Positions 26,036 to 35,319 of a stretch of 64,000 nucleotides of DNA are shown in pieces; the stretch's first letter is position 1; the number at the start of each line of letters is the position of its first letter. This DNA comes from Flavobacterium dauae (lineage in GTDB: Bacteria; Bacteroidota; Bacteroidia; Flavobacteriales; Flavobacteriaceae), in assembly GCF_004151275.2 (NCBI RefSeq), contig NZ_CP130821.1, positions 62,001-126,000 on the forward strand, written 5' to 3'. Under the pieces are notes generated by a model that was not told the origin of the DNA, ran no database searches, and worked only from the letters and a program-made list of their open reading frames with translations. A program made the position numbers and the translations under genes.

Positions 26036-26411
26036 TATTTTTATAATTTTAACAGTTGTTTGCTTTACAAGTTGTAAAACGGCAAATAATGTAAAACATA
26101 CCAAAACCTCATTATACAAAAATGAGGTTTTTGCGTGTTATTATCACAATAAGTTTAATGGAAGAAAAACTGCAAGTGGAGCCATTTTTTCTAATAATAA
26201 ATTAACGGCTGCCCATAAAAGTTTAAATTTTGGTACAAAGGTTAAAGTAACCAATATAAAAAACAACAAAAGCGTAATTGTAACCATTAACGACCGTGGG
26301 CCTTTTACAAAAGGATTAGAAATCGATTTAAGTAAGAAGGCCTTTGATGCTATTTCGCACGATAAAAAAGCCGGAAAATTAAATGTAAAATTAGAATTAA
26401 TGAACGATTAA
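26019..26411 (+). CDS. second RlpA-like lipoprotein
   Basis: The 130-residue protein has a lipoprotein signal with lipobox FTSC (Cys19), then a single RlpA barrel ([58 protein letters not shown]). It starts inside the last codons of the previous RlpA gene in another frame. The two domains are clearly a duplication; the first carries a coiled coil and the second a lipid anchor, so they may work at different envelope layers. No SPOR domain is present. Confidence 0.85.
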   Translation: MNLRYSIFIILTVVCFTSCKTANNVKHTKTSLYKNEVFACYYHNKFNGRKTASGAIFSNNKLTAAHKSLNFGTKVKVTNIKNNKSVIVTINDRGPFTKGLEIDLSKKAFDAISHDKKAGKLNVKLELMND

Positions 26412-26414
26412 TAC

Positions 26415-26885
26415 CTATTTCCACGTTGTAAACGGATGATTGCTTAAATACGCATTGTAAAAACGTTTGTCACCTGTTAGTTCATCAGCTAACCAATCGG
26501 GTTTTTCAAACTGTTGATCGGTTGATTGTAGTTCAACCTCGGCAATAACCAGTCCTTTATTTGCACCTTCAAAAACATCTATTTCAAAAACAACATCGTT
26601 AAAAGGTAAAATATATCGGGTTTTATCAATCACAAAATCTTCGCACAGTAATAATAAAGCTTCTGCATCTTTTACGGCAATCTCTTTTTCCCACTCAAAA
26701 CGCGATAAACCATCTACAGAGCTCAATCCTTTCACTGTAATAAAACCTTTGTTGCCCTTAATACGTACGCGAACCGTTCTATTTTTGTCAGAATTTAGAT
26801 AACCTTGAGTTATCTTAAAGCTTTCTTTAGTGTTAACCAAAAAATTAGTATTTTTAACGCTGAATTTTCTTTCAATTTCTACCAT
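26415..26885 (-). CDS. CYTH domain protein
   Basis: The 156-residue protein starts MVEIERKFSV, which contains the ExExK signature of the CYTH fold. Basic strands follow (RTVRVRIKGNKGFITVKG, RFEWEKEI) together with acidic strands (VFEIDVFEGANKGLVIAEVEL). The fold forms a tunnel that binds triphosphates with metal ions; bacterial members include triphosphatases and class IV adenylate cyclases. Tripolyphosphatase-like activity is the likeliest for this short form, but the substrate is unknown. It is convergent with the RlpA pair and divergent from the Gcr-type gene. Confidence 0.85.
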   Translation of the reverse strand: MVEIERKFSVKNTNFLVNTKESFKITQGYLNSDKNRTVRVRIKGNKGFITVKGLSSVDGLSRFEWEKEIAVKDAEALLLLCEDFVIDKTRYILPFNDVVFEIDVFEGANKGLVIAEVELQSTDQQFEKPDWLADELTGDKRFYNAYLSNHPFTTWK

Positions 26886-26930
26886 TTATTTTTATAGTTT
26901 TTGAAAATCAAATATCGTAAAAAAGAGTTT

Positions 26931-28964
26931 ATGAATCTACTAAGAAAACAAATTGCCTATAAAAGCATCAATGAAATTTTTGAAAAATATATCGTTGACG
27001 ATCAGGTTGTTTCGCAAGATAATTTGTTTTTTTTATATGAATTGGTACGTTACTTTCGTCCCAAAAGACCAAAAACGGTTGCAAATATCACTTTGCGTCC
27101 TTTGTTGGATCATTTAATTGAGTTTGATAAGCACCGTAACATTTTAAGTAATTATCTAAAAAACATTCTTTCAGATAGGAAGTTTCATTTAATGGTTTCA
27201 GACGCCGGAATTTTACAAGATTCAGATTTCTTATACGAAGTCCGGAAAAGGATTTCTGCTAAAATTTTACCGTATCAGCCACAAAAAGATACGTTAGAAT
27301 ACGTGTTAAATCAGGTTTTTTATAAAGAAAACGATTTTATATGGATCAATAAAATTCCGTTAGAAGAATTGGTTGAACTGATGGAAGTTCTTAACGGATC
27401 GGATATTTACCAATTTGAAAAAGCAGAAAGCGGAGCACTTTCTGAAATTTTATTTTCAATGGGATTATTAACCCAACGAATGAGTGGCCGTTCAATGGAT
27501 ACCAGTATTTTAAAGATGATACCTAAATACAATCACTTGGAAAGTCCGTTTTTAGGTTTTGAAAATGAATTTTTAGAAATTGAAAATCGTTTGCGTAAAG
27601 GCGAAATACAATTTGTAGATTCTAACGATTTAAATTACAAGCAATTAGTTATTCTTTATAATCAATGCGTAGAATTGATTAAGCACGCCTATAAAAACAG
27701 TTCGGTTTTTGGAATCACGCTCAAGGTAAATCAAAGTTTATTGCGGATCAGGCAACAATTAGACCGAATTAAAATTTTAATAGATTTTTTGGTTGTTGAT
27801 AAAACCCAAGACCGTTTAACAAATACCATTAAGCTTTCTTTAAAATTAATAGAATACAACTGCTACAAAAATAACATCAGCAAATTAATTGCAGAAAGCA
27901 CGCAGGTTGTATCGTACGAAATTACACAATACACCGCCAAAACCGGCGAACATTACATAACCGAAACGGCAAAAGAATATTTTTCAATGTTTAAAGCGTC
28001 TTTAGGTGCTGGTCTTGTGGTTGGTTTTTTGTGTATTTTTAAAGTATTGCTGTCAAAGGTAACTACCAGCGATTTTGGTTTTGCCTTTTTATACAGTATG
28101 AACTACGCCTTTGGTTTCATTGTAATTTATTTGTGCGGATTTGCCTTGGCAACCAAACAACCTGCAATGACTGCTGCGACGATAATCAAGGCAATTGAAG
28201 AAGGAAGAAAAAATCAATCTGCAACCGAGCAGCACAGTGCTTTTGCAACCTTATTTGCCCGTTTGTTCCGTTCGCAGTTCATCGCCTTTGTAGGGAATGT
28301 AATTATGGCATTTGCAGTGGGTCTTTTATTAATCTGGTTGATTGATACTGTTACAGGTATCAATATTGCGGATACCAAATGGCCTACAATGATTAAAGAT
28401 TCAAGCCCGGTGCATTCATTAGCTATTTTTCACGCAGGTATAGCTGGTGTGTTTTTATTTTTATCGGGAATTATTTCGGGAAATGTATCCAACAAAAACA
28501 AACACAACCAAGTGTATTACCGTATTCAGGAAAATCCTGTTTTTAAAAGTACTTTTGGTACGTATAAAACAGCAAAAATAGCCAGTTGGTTAGAACGAAA
28601 ATGGTCAGGTATCGTGTCCAATTTTTGGTTTGGTGTTTTTATGGGAAGCACACATTCTATTGGTATTTTTCTGGGATTGAATTTAGATATCCGGCATATT
28701 ACTTTTGTGAGTGGTAATATTGCATTAGGGGCTTACGGAGCCGATTTTCAGTTGCCGGCAATAACGTGGTTTTGGTGTTTTATGGGGATATTTTTAGTAG
28801 GATTTATGAATTTTATTGTTTCTTTCGGGCTTTCTTTAAGTTTGGCATTACGATCGAGAAATATTCCGTTAATCGAAATCTTTTCGCTTCAAAAATCAGT
28901 ATGGAAACATTTTAAAAAACGCCCACTGCATTTTTTCTTTCCTCCGGGTAAACAACAACGTTAA
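26931..28964 (+). CDS. Gcr-type membrane protein, annotated as site-specific recombinase family
   Basis: The 677-residue protein (from the ATG at 26931; the frame extends to a TTG at 26901) has a soluble N-terminal half of about 350 residues and about six membrane helices after that. It contains the family signature FAFLYSMNYAFGFIVIYLCGFALATKQPAMTAATI. This family (SpecificRecomb, from Neisseria Gcr) is labelled site-specific recombinase, but the polytopic membrane layout shows no recombinase catalytic motif. I infer a membrane function. dinB follows after 19 bases. Confidence 0.75.
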   Translation: MNLLRKQIAYKSINEIFEKYIVDDQVVSQDNLFFLYELVRYFRPKRPKTVANITLRPLLDHLIEFDKHRNILSNYLKNILSDRKFHLMVSDAGILQDSDFLYEVRKRISAKILPYQPQKDTLEYVLNQVFYKENDFIWINKIPLEELVELMEVLNGSDIYQFEKAESGALSEILFSMGLLTQRMSGRSMDTSILKMIPKYNHLESPFLGFENEFLEIENRLRKGEIQFVDSNDLNYKQLVILYNQCVELIKHAYKNSSVFGITLKVNQSLLRIRQQLDRIKILIDFLVVDKTQDRLTNTIKLSLKLIEYNCYKNNISKLIAESTQVVSYEITQYTAKTGEHYITETAKEYFSMFKASLGAGLVVGFLCIFKVLLSKVTTSDFGFAFLYSMNYAFGFIVIYLCGFALATKQPAMTAATIIKAIEEGRKNQSATEQHSAFATLFARLFRSQFIAFVGNVIMAFAVGLLLIWLIDTVTGINIADTKWPTMIKDSSPVHSLAIFHAGIAGVFLFLSGIISGNVSNKNKHNQVYYRIQENPVFKSTFGTYKTAKIASWLERKWSGIVSNFWFGVFMGSTHSIGIFLGLNLDIRHITFVSGNIALGAYGADFQLPAITWFWCFMGIFLVGFMNFIVSFGLSLSLALRSRNIPLIEIFSLQKSVWKHFKKRPLHFFFPPGKQQR

Positions 28965-28983
28965 ATATTTAAAATAAAAAGTA

Positions 28984-30060
28984 ATGACTGCAACGAACCG
29001 TAAAATAATTCATATTGATATGGATGCGTTTTACGCTTCGGTAGAACAGTTGGATTTTCCTGAATTGCGAAATAAACCCGTTGCAGTAGGAGGCTCAGAA
29101 GAACGCGGAGTGATTTCGGCAGCAAGTTACGAAGCCCGAAAATTTGGGGTTCGCAGTGCTATGAGCGGAAAACTGGCAATTAAAAAATGCCCGGAATTAA
29201 TTTTTGTAAAACCACGATTTGGCAGATACAAAGAGGTGTCAAACCAAATACGACAGATTTTTTTAGAATACACCGATTTGGTAGAACCGTTATCATTAGA
29301 CGAAGCTTTTTTAGATGTTACCGTTAATAAAAAAGGATTGAAAAGTGCCACATTAATGGCAGAAGAAATCCGATTGAAAATCTTTAAAACTACCGGATTA
29401 ACAGCATCGGCAGGAATTTCAATTAATAAATTCCTCGCCAAAATAGCAAGCGATTATAACAAACCCAACGGACAAAAAACGATTCGTCCGGAAGAAATTA
29501 TTCCGTTTTTAGATTCGTTAGAAATCAAGCGTTTTTTTGGTGTGGGTAAAAAAACCTGCGAAAAAATGTATCATTTGGGTATTTTTACAGGGAAGGATTT
29601 GCGACAAAAAACGTTGGATTTTTTAGAAAATCACTTTGGAAATTCGGGTATTCATTTTTATCAATTAGCGCGTGGTATCAGTAATTCTGCGGTTGTTCCA
29701 AATCGTTTGCCAAAATCAATAGGTGCAGAACGTACTTTTAGGGAAAATTTCACATCGATCATTCCGTTAGAAGAAAAGCTTACCGATATTTGTGAAGAAG
29801 TTTCAAGCCGATTGCAAAAACGAAATCTTTCGGGTAAAACCATTACGCTTAAAATTAAATACAGCGATTTTAATTTACAAACAAAAAGTATTACGCTTCC
29901 GTACTACATAAGCAATTTTGACTTGCTTTTAGATACTGCACTGGAATTGCTGCAACAAAGCAATTTAAAAACATCGGTTCGCTTAATAGGTGTGCAAGTA
30001 AGTAATTTAAACATTAACCAAAAAAAAGCAGGATATGTGCAGTTAAAGTTTAGGTTTTAA
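28984..30060 (+). CDS. dinB: DNA polymerase IV (Y-family)
   Basis: The 358-residue translesion polymerase has the catalytic acidic residues in IDMDAFYASVEQ (Asp12) and SLDEAFLDVT (Asp106, Glu107). The steric-gate position is Tyr17 (Phe13 in E. coli DinB). The finger/little-finger parts (SISINKFLAKIASDYNKPNG-type, FGVGKKTCEKMYHLGI HhH motif) are intact. It lacks an obvious C-terminal beta-clamp motif beyond VQLKFRF. It is followed by a strong bidirectional terminator. No SOS box was recognised. Confidence 0.95.
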   Translation: MTATNRKIIHIDMDAFYASVEQLDFPELRNKPVAVGGSEERGVISAASYEARKFGVRSAMSGKLAIKKCPELIFVKPRFGRYKEVSNQIRQIFLEYTDLVEPLSLDEAFLDVTVNKKGLKSATLMAEEIRLKIFKTTGLTASAGISINKFLAKIASDYNKPNGQKTIRPEEIIPFLDSLEIKRFFGVGKKTCEKMYHLGIFTGKDLRQKTLDFLENHFGNSGIHFYQLARGISNSAVVPNRLPKSIGAERTFRENFTSIIPLEEKLTDICEEVSSRLQKRNLSGKTITLKIKYSDFNLQTKSITLPYYISNFDLLLDTALELLQQSNLKTSVRLIGVQVSNLNINQKKAGYVQLKFRF

Positions 30061-30064
30061 AAAT

Positions 30065-30096
30065 AAAAAACTCAAACCGAAAGGTTTGAGTTTTTT
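30065..30096. terminator. bidirectional terminator between dinB and the Omp28-like gene
   Basis: AAAAAACTCAAACC (30065-30078), GAAA tetraloop, GGTTTGAGTTTTTT (30083-30096): perfect stem with A and T tracts on both sides. Confidence 0.9.
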
Positions 30097-30119
30097 AAAT
30101 TTAGACAAATAGGTCTTTG

Positions 30120-31028
30120 TTATTTCATTTCGTAATCTTGTGTGGTGTTCGCTTTTGCTTTTTGTGCATTTACTACTTTTCCATCTTTATCTAAAACTGC
30201 AACAACTACACTAGCATTTTCAAGGTTTACCGTATCGTACGTTAATTCAGCAGTCGCTTTAAATTCGTTTGTAGTTGTTTGTCCTGCTGCAATAGCTTCT
30301 CCTAAAAAGTTATTGGTAGCACGTACCACATGGTCATGAACATAATCATTTGACCAAGCTGGTTCTCCTGAGTTGTTACCAAACATAGCTGTAGCATTAG
30401 CTTGTTGAAATACCAATCCATCTTCTAAAAGATAGACAACATATTTAAGTTCTTGGTTAATGTTTGTGCTAAATTTTAAGCTAACATTAACTTTACCACT
30501 TGTAGCTGCCAAGTTTGATTCTATTTTAATACCAATTGGAGAACTTTCATTTAAAAGAGTATATTTTTTTTGGAATTTCTCAAAGTTGGCAGATGAAAAT
30601 GTGTAAACTCCTGAAGCTGTTTCCGAAAGAAAACTTTGAAAAGCTGTACCTTTTATCTTTGTATCTCTGTTAAAAGCAACAAACGGCCATCCAGATAATT
30701 TAAGTGCACTCATAAGTTTTGTCATACCAGATAGCACATAAGGATCTTTTACCATTTGAGCATTGTAATCACCATGTACCCCTACACCAATAACTCTGTC
30801 TTTGTATTCCGAATTTTCTAATCCTTCAATTGCAACAGTACCTAACGGGCACCACATACAACTTGCAGAAGTGATGTCTTCAACTAGTATTTTTTGTTTA
30901 AAGTCTCCTTTTGTAAAGTCAACTTCAGTAGATTGAGTATCCGTAGAATCATCAGAATCTGAACAGCCAACAAAAGCTAATGACGCAATTCCGAACATCA
31001 AAACCGGTAAAAATTTCTTCTTAAACAT
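30120..31028 (-). CDS. Omp28-like lipoprotein with a CxxC motif
   Basis: The 302-residue protein has a lipoprotein signal with lipobox VGC (Cys22), a short acidic linker and an Omp28-related domain. The domain carries EDITSASCMWCPLGTVAIEGLE with Cys57 and Cys60 in a thioredoxin-like CxxC position, followed by VIGVGVHGDYNAQMV. Omp28 proteins are outer-membrane proteins of Bacteroidota of uncertain role. It is divergent from a TlpA-like thiol reductase gene, suggesting a shared redox function. The dinB terminator lies at its 3' side. Confidence 0.85.
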   Translation of the reverse strand: MFKKKFLPVLMFGIASLAFVGCSDSDDSTDTQSTEVDFTKGDFKQKILVEDITSASCMWCPLGTVAIEGLENSEYKDRVIGVGVHGDYNAQMVKDPYVLSGMTKLMSALKLSGWPFVAFNRDTKIKGTAFQSFLSETASGVYTFSSANFEKFQKKYTLLNESSPIGIKIESNLAATSGKVNVSLKFSTNINQELKYVVYLLEDGLVFQQANATAMFGNNSGEPAWSNDYVHDHVVRATNNFLGEAIAAGQTTTNEFKATAELTYDTVNLENASVVVAVLDKDGKVVNAQKAKANTTQDYEMK

Positions 31029-31115
31029 AATATGTTAGTTAATAATTAGTTAATAAAGTGTAAAGTAATAGAAAAAAAAAAAGAAAAAAAAATTATTTGA
31101 TAAATATTTTATTAG

Positions 31116-31123
31116 TAGCTTTG
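31116..31123 (+). promoter_or_regulatory. -7 promoter element TAGCTTTG of the TlpA-DUF6029 operon
   Basis: Exact TAnnTTTG, 32 bases before the ATG at 31156, after an unusually A-rich stretch (31069-31092). Confidence 0.6.
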
Positions 31124-31155
31124 GAACTAATTTTTTAAAGAGTTGATATAAAATC

Positions 31156-31647
31156 ATGAAAGTACGTTTGTTATTAGTGGCTGTTTGCCTAATGTTTGTA
31201 ACATTTGCAATTGGTCAAAATAAATTACCTAATGTTGCGTTAAAGGGAATAGATAATAAAGCTGTTAATGTGGCTAATTTCAATAATTCATCAAAACCGG
31301 TAATTGTAAGCTTTTGGGCTACATGGTGCGGTCCGTGTATTAAAGAATTAGAGGCTATTAAAACAAAGTATGCACAATGGCAAAAAGATTATGGTGTAGA
31401 ATTAGTGGCAATTTCTATCGATGATTCTAAAACAATCAACCGGGTTAAGCCTATGGTAACATCTAAAGGGTGGAAATATAAAGTGTTGTTAGATAAGAAT
31501 CAAGATTTAAAAAGGGCTTTAAATGTGGTAAATGTGCCCTATACAATGATACTTTATAAAGGAAAAGTAATGTTTACACACTCTAACTACACTCCGGGAA
31601 TCGAAAATAAGATAGAGCAAGAATTAAATGAAATTACAAAGAAATAA
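31156..31647 (+). CDS. TlpA family disulfide reductase
   Basis: The 163-residue secreted protein has a signal peptide ending AIGQ, then a thioredoxin-fold domain with SFWATWCGPCIKELEAI (Cys58, Cys61) and the cis-Pro segment NVPYTMILYKGK. It should reduce or isomerise disulfides in the periplasm. The next gene (DUF6029) starts 3 bases downstream. The divergent Omp28-like lipoprotein with its own CxxC is a likely partner. Confidence 0.9.
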   Translation: MKVRLLLVAVCLMFVTFAIGQNKLPNVALKGIDNKAVNVANFNNSSKPVIVSFWATWCGPCIKELEAIKTKYAQWQKDYGVELVAISIDDSKTINRVKPMVTSKGWKYKVLLDKNQDLKRALNVVNVPYTMILYKGKVMFTHSNYTPGIENKIEQELNEITKK

Positions 31648-31650
31648 TTA

Positions 31651-33300
31651 ATGAAAAAGATCATTCTTTCGGCGACGTTATTAACGTCGTCTTTCTTTTA
31701 TGCACAAGTGCGTGTAGGTATCGAATCTAATAGTCAGTACTATCTTGATGATGATAAAATTAAAATAGATGAGGTAGAAGCTGAAGATCGATTTAGGTCG
31801 AATACGTATATAAAGCTAGATTATTTTAAAAATAAATGGGAATTTGGTACACAGGTAGAAGCGTACTTTCCAAAAGCAATCATTAATTACAATCCCGATT
31901 TTAAAGATGCTAATATAGGAACTATTTACGCACGTTACAACGACTTTGATAATGGTGTAAATGTTACTTTAGGACATTTTTATGAACAATTTGGAAGTGG
32001 TTTGATTTTGCGTTCGTGGGAAGATCGTGCTTTAGGGATAAACAATGCTATTTTTGGTATGAATGCTAAATTGCGTTTAACAAAAAATCTTGATATTACA
32101 GCTTTAGGCGGTAAACAACGTGTTGGAATGGGGTTTGATTTTGCAGAGGGATACGTATTAGGAACAAATGTTGAATTTAATGCGGCCGATGCGTTAAAAA
32201 CAGAAAATATCGATTTAAGATTTGGAGCTAGTTACGTTGGTAGATTAGACGAGAAAAAAGAAGTTGAATACGAAGGGATAAATGATTTAATCAGTGCAGT
32301 TTCCGGACGTTTTAATTTTGGTATTGGTGGCTTTAACCTTGGGGCAGAATATGTTCACAAACAAAAAGATATTGTTGTTTCAAATCAAGAGTATGTAGAT
32401 GGAGTATTTTTAGACGGCAATGCTTTGTTGGTTAACCTGGGGTATAACGAAGGTAACTTTGGGTCAAGTGTTAACCTGCGCAGAATGGAAAATATGGCAT
32501 TTTTCTCGGAAAGAAAATTTGCGGGAAATGTGTATAATAAAGGTGTTGTAAATTATATACCGGCTTTAACAAAGCAATACGATTTTTCGTTACAAAATAT
32601 TTATGTGTACCAGGCACAAGGAGGTATTAACTGGCTTGAGAAAAGAGATGGTGAAATAGGCGGACAATATGATTTATACTACGATTTTGTAGAAGGAAGC
32701 ACATTGGGTGGTAAATATGGAACGCATTTAGCTGTTAATGGATCTTATTGGGCAGGGTTAAAATCAACGTATGATTTTGCTAACCAAACCTTAGATAATG
32801 AGTTTTTGAAATTCGGAGAAAAATATTATTCTGATATTGCTGTAGAGATAAGAAAACGATTTACACCTAGTTTTCAAATGATAGCAATGTATATGAATCA
32901 ATATTACAATGCACCGGTTTTAACAGGAAAATTTGAAGACGTTAAAACAGATATTGTAACTGCAGAGGGTTTGTATAATTTTTCGGAAACTTCGTCAGTA
33001 CGCTTGCAGCTGCAAAATATGTGGGCTTCTGCCGATAAAGGCGATTGGGCTGCGGGTATGTTAGAGTTTGTACCAAATTCAATGTTTAGTATTTATGTTA
33101 CCGATATGTATAATTATGGTAACGAACATTCAGACGGTCGCATCCATTACTATAGTGTTGGTGGAAGTTTCTCTAAAGGTGCAACCCGCATAGCTGTAAA
33201 TTATGGTCGTCAACGTGGTGGTTTAATCTGTGTTGGTGGTGTGTGTAGATATGTGCCGGAATCAAACGGAGTTACCTTAAACTTAACAACAAATTTCTAA
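31651..33300 (+). CDS. DUF6029 family outer-membrane protein
   Basis: The 549-residue protein has a signal peptide (MKKIILSATLLTSSFFYAQ) and many amphipathic strands with alternating aromatic residues (FRSNTYIKLDYFKNKWEFGTQVEAYF-type, YIYARYNDFD, NVTLGHFYEQFGSGLILRSWEDRALG), ending GVTLNLTTNF. This is a barrel typical of porin-like outer-membrane proteins with a terminal Phe. It contains a Cys pair near the end (GLICVGGVCRYVPE), which could be the substrate of the TlpA protein encoded 3 bases upstream. The function of DUF6029 is unknown. Confidence 0.78.
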   Translation: MKKIILSATLLTSSFFYAQVRVGIESNSQYYLDDDKIKIDEVEAEDRFRSNTYIKLDYFKNKWEFGTQVEAYFPKAIINYNPDFKDANIGTIYARYNDFDNGVNVTLGHFYEQFGSGLILRSWEDRALGINNAIFGMNAKLRLTKNLDITALGGKQRVGMGFDFAEGYVLGTNVEFNAADALKTENIDLRFGASYVGRLDEKKEVEYEGINDLISAVSGRFNFGIGGFNLGAEYVHKQKDIVVSNQEYVDGVFLDGNALLVNLGYNEGNFGSSVNLRRMENMAFFSERKFAGNVYNKGVVNYIPALTKQYDFSLQNIYVYQAQGGINWLEKRDGEIGGQYDLYYDFVEGSTLGGKYGTHLAVNGSYWAGLKSTYDFANQTLDNEFLKFGEKYYSDIAVEIRKRFTPSFQMIAMYMNQYYNAPVLTGKFEDVKTDIVTAEGLYNFSETSSVRLQLQNMWASADKGDWAAGMLEFVPNSMFSIYVTDMYNYGNEHSDGRIHYYSVGGSFSKGATRIAVNYGRQRGGLICVGGVCRYVPESNGVTLNLTTNF

Positions 33301-33306
33301 ATAGCT

Positions 33307-33337
33307 AAAAGTCTGAATTAATATTCAGACTTTTTTT
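33307..33337 (+). terminator. terminator of the TlpA-DUF6029 operon
   Basis: AAAAGTCTGAAT (33307-33318), loop TAAT, ATTCAGACTTTT (33323-33334), then more T. Confidence 0.85.
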
Positions 33338-33369
33338 ATTGATTTTTAGGAAGATAAAAAAAAACAACG

Positions 33370-33377
33370 TAAATTTG
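33370..33377 (+). promoter_or_regulatory. -7 promoter element TAAATTTG of rpsA
   Basis: Exact TAnnTTTG followed by CACCAC, 121 bases before the rpsA ATG. The long AT-rich leader (about 115 bases) could carry autoregulation by S1 binding, as known in other bacteria. Confidence 0.6.
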
Positions 33378-33498
33378 CACCACTTTTTAGTAGAAGATAA
33401 AGAATTGACTAAAAGGTTGAAACATAAATCAATAACAACTTCTGTTTAAAACTTCGTTACAATTCTTAAATAAACAGAATACAAATTTATTATCAGAC

Positions 33499-35265
33499 AT
33501 GTCTGAACAAACACAAAACGCAAAAGAATTCTTAGACACTTTCAACTGGGAAAGTTACGAAAACGGTATTGACGCAGTTGATGCTCAAAACTTACAAGAA
33601 TTCGAAGATTTGGTAGAAAAAACGTTTATCTCAACTGGTGAAGAAGAAGTTGTAGAAGGTGTAGTAGTAAGAATCACAGACAGAGATGCAATCGTTGATA
33701 TCAACGCTAAATCTGAAGGTGTTATTTCTTTAAACGAGTTCCGTTACAACCCTAACTTAAAAGTTGGTGATAAAGTAGAGGTTTTAATCGACGTTCGCGA
33801 AGATAAAAACGGTCAATTAGTATTATCTCACCGTAAAGCTCGTACAATCAAAGCTTGGGATCGCGTTATCGCAGCTCATGATACAGGTGAAATCGTTAAC
33901 GGTTTTGTTAAATGTAGAACTAAAGGTGGTATGATCGTTGACGTATTCGGTATCGAAGCATTCTTACCAGGATCTCAAATCGATGTGAAACCAATCCGCG
34001 ATTACGATCAATACGTAAACAAAACTATGGAATTTAAAGTTGTTAAAATCAACCACGAATTCAAAAACGTAGTAGTTTCTCACAAAGCATTAATCGAAGC
34101 TGATATCGAAGTTCAGAAAAAAGAAATCATCGGTCAGTTAGAAAAAGGTCAGGTATTAGAAGGTGTTGTTAAAAACATTACTTCTTACGGTGTATTCATT
34201 GATTTAGGTGGAGTTGACGGATTAATCCACATTACAGACTTATCTTGGTCTCGTATCAACCACCCATCTGAAGTATTAGAATTAGACCAAAAATTAAACG
34301 TTGTAATCTTGGATTTCGATGACGAGAAAACACGTATCCAATTAGGTTTAAAACAATTAAACGCTCATCCATGGGATGCTTTAGATGCTAACTTAAACGT
34401 TGGTGACAAAGTAAAAGGTAAAGTAGTTGTTTTAGCTGATTACGGTGCATTTATCGAAGTTGCAGAAGGTGTAGAAGGTTTAATTCACGTTTCAGAAATG
34501 TCATGGTCAACGCATTTACGTTCAGCTCAAGATTTCGTGAAAATTGGTGATGAAGTAGAAGCTGTTATCTTAACATTAGATCGTGAAGAGCGTAAAATGT
34601 CTTTAGGTATCAAACAATTAACTAACGATCCTTGGACAGATATTACATCTAAATACCCAGTAGGTTCTAAACACACAGGTACCGTTCGTAACTTTACTAA
34701 CTTTGGTGTATTCGTTGAATTAGAAGAAGGAATCGATGGTTTAGTTTATATTTCTGATTTATCTTGGACTAAAAAAGTAAAACATCCATCAGAATTTGTT
34801 AACGTAGGTGACAAGTTAGATGTTGTTGTTTTGGAATTAGATGTTGAAGGTCGTAAATTATCTTTAGGTCATAAGCAAACTACCGATAACCCATGGGATG
34901 CTCACGAAGCAGCTTACGGTGTAGGTACAGTTCATAACGGAACAATTGCAGACTTAAACGATAAAGGTGCAACTGTAAACTTCGAAGAAGATGTGGTGGC
35001 TTTCATCCCAACTCGTCATTTAGAGAAAGAAGACGGTAAAAAATTGAAAAAAGGCGATACTGCTGATTTCAAAGTTATCGAATTCAATAAAGAATTCAAA
35101 AGAGTTGTAGCATCTCACACAGCAACATTCCGTGAAGAAGAAGAGAAAAACTTCAAAGCTTCAGAAGAAAAAGCTGCTGCAAATAACGCTGCAAACGAAA
35201 AAACAACTTTAGGAGATATCGACGCTTTAGCAGAATTAAAAGCTAAAATGGAAGGTAAAAACTAA
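33499..35265 (+). CDS. rpsA: 30S ribosomal protein S1
   Basis: The 588-residue protein contains six S1 RNA-binding repeats. Clear ones are GQVLEGVVKNITSYGVFIDLG, GDKVKGKVVVLADYGAFIEVA and GSKHTGTVRNFTNFGVFVELE, each followed by GLxxIxDLSW-type ends, with two diverged copies before and one after. S1 binds mRNA on the small subunit and matters especially in Bacteroidota, where leaders are AT-rich and Shine-Dalgarno use is low. It has codon use typical of a highly expressed gene. It has its own promoter and terminator. Confidence 0.97.
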   Translation: MSEQTQNAKEFLDTFNWESYENGIDAVDAQNLQEFEDLVEKTFISTGEEEVVEGVVVRITDRDAIVDINAKSEGVISLNEFRYNPNLKVGDKVEVLIDVREDKNGQLVLSHRKARTIKAWDRVIAAHDTGEIVNGFVKCRTKGGMIVDVFGIEAFLPGSQIDVKPIRDYDQYVNKTMEFKVVKINHEFKNVVVSHKALIEADIEVQKKEIIGQLEKGQVLEGVVKNITSYGVFIDLGGVDGLIHITDLSWSRINHPSEVLELDQKLNVVILDFDDEKTRIQLGLKQLNAHPWDALDANLNVGDKVKGKVVVLADYGAFIEVAEGVEGLIHVSEMSWSTHLRSAQDFVKIGDEVEAVILTLDREERKMSLGIKQLTNDPWTDITSKYPVGSKHTGTVRNFTNFGVFVELEEGIDGLVYISDLSWTKKVKHPSEFVNVGDKLDVVVLELDVEGRKLSLGHKQTTDNPWDAHEAAYGVGTVHNGTIADLNDKGATVNFEEDVVAFIPTRHLEKEDGKKLKKGDTADFKVIEFNKEFKRVVASHTATFREEEEKNFKASEEKAAANNAANEKTTLGDIDALAELKAKMEGKN

Positions 35266-35286
35266 TAAGTTTTCTCTACATAAATT

Positions 35287-35319
35287 AAATCCCGTTAGGT
35301 TTTCCTAGCGGGATTTTTT
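35287..35319 (+). terminator. rpsA terminator
   Basis: AAATCCCGTTAGG (35287-35299) pairs with CCTAGCGGGATTT (35304-35316) with one G-U pair, followed by T. Confidence 0.85.

Noticed and set aside
26901..26930. TTG start giving a 687-residue Gcr-type protein
   Set aside because: The ATG 30 bases downstream gives a normal start; the extension is basic and adds no recognisable feature. It cannot be fully excluded.
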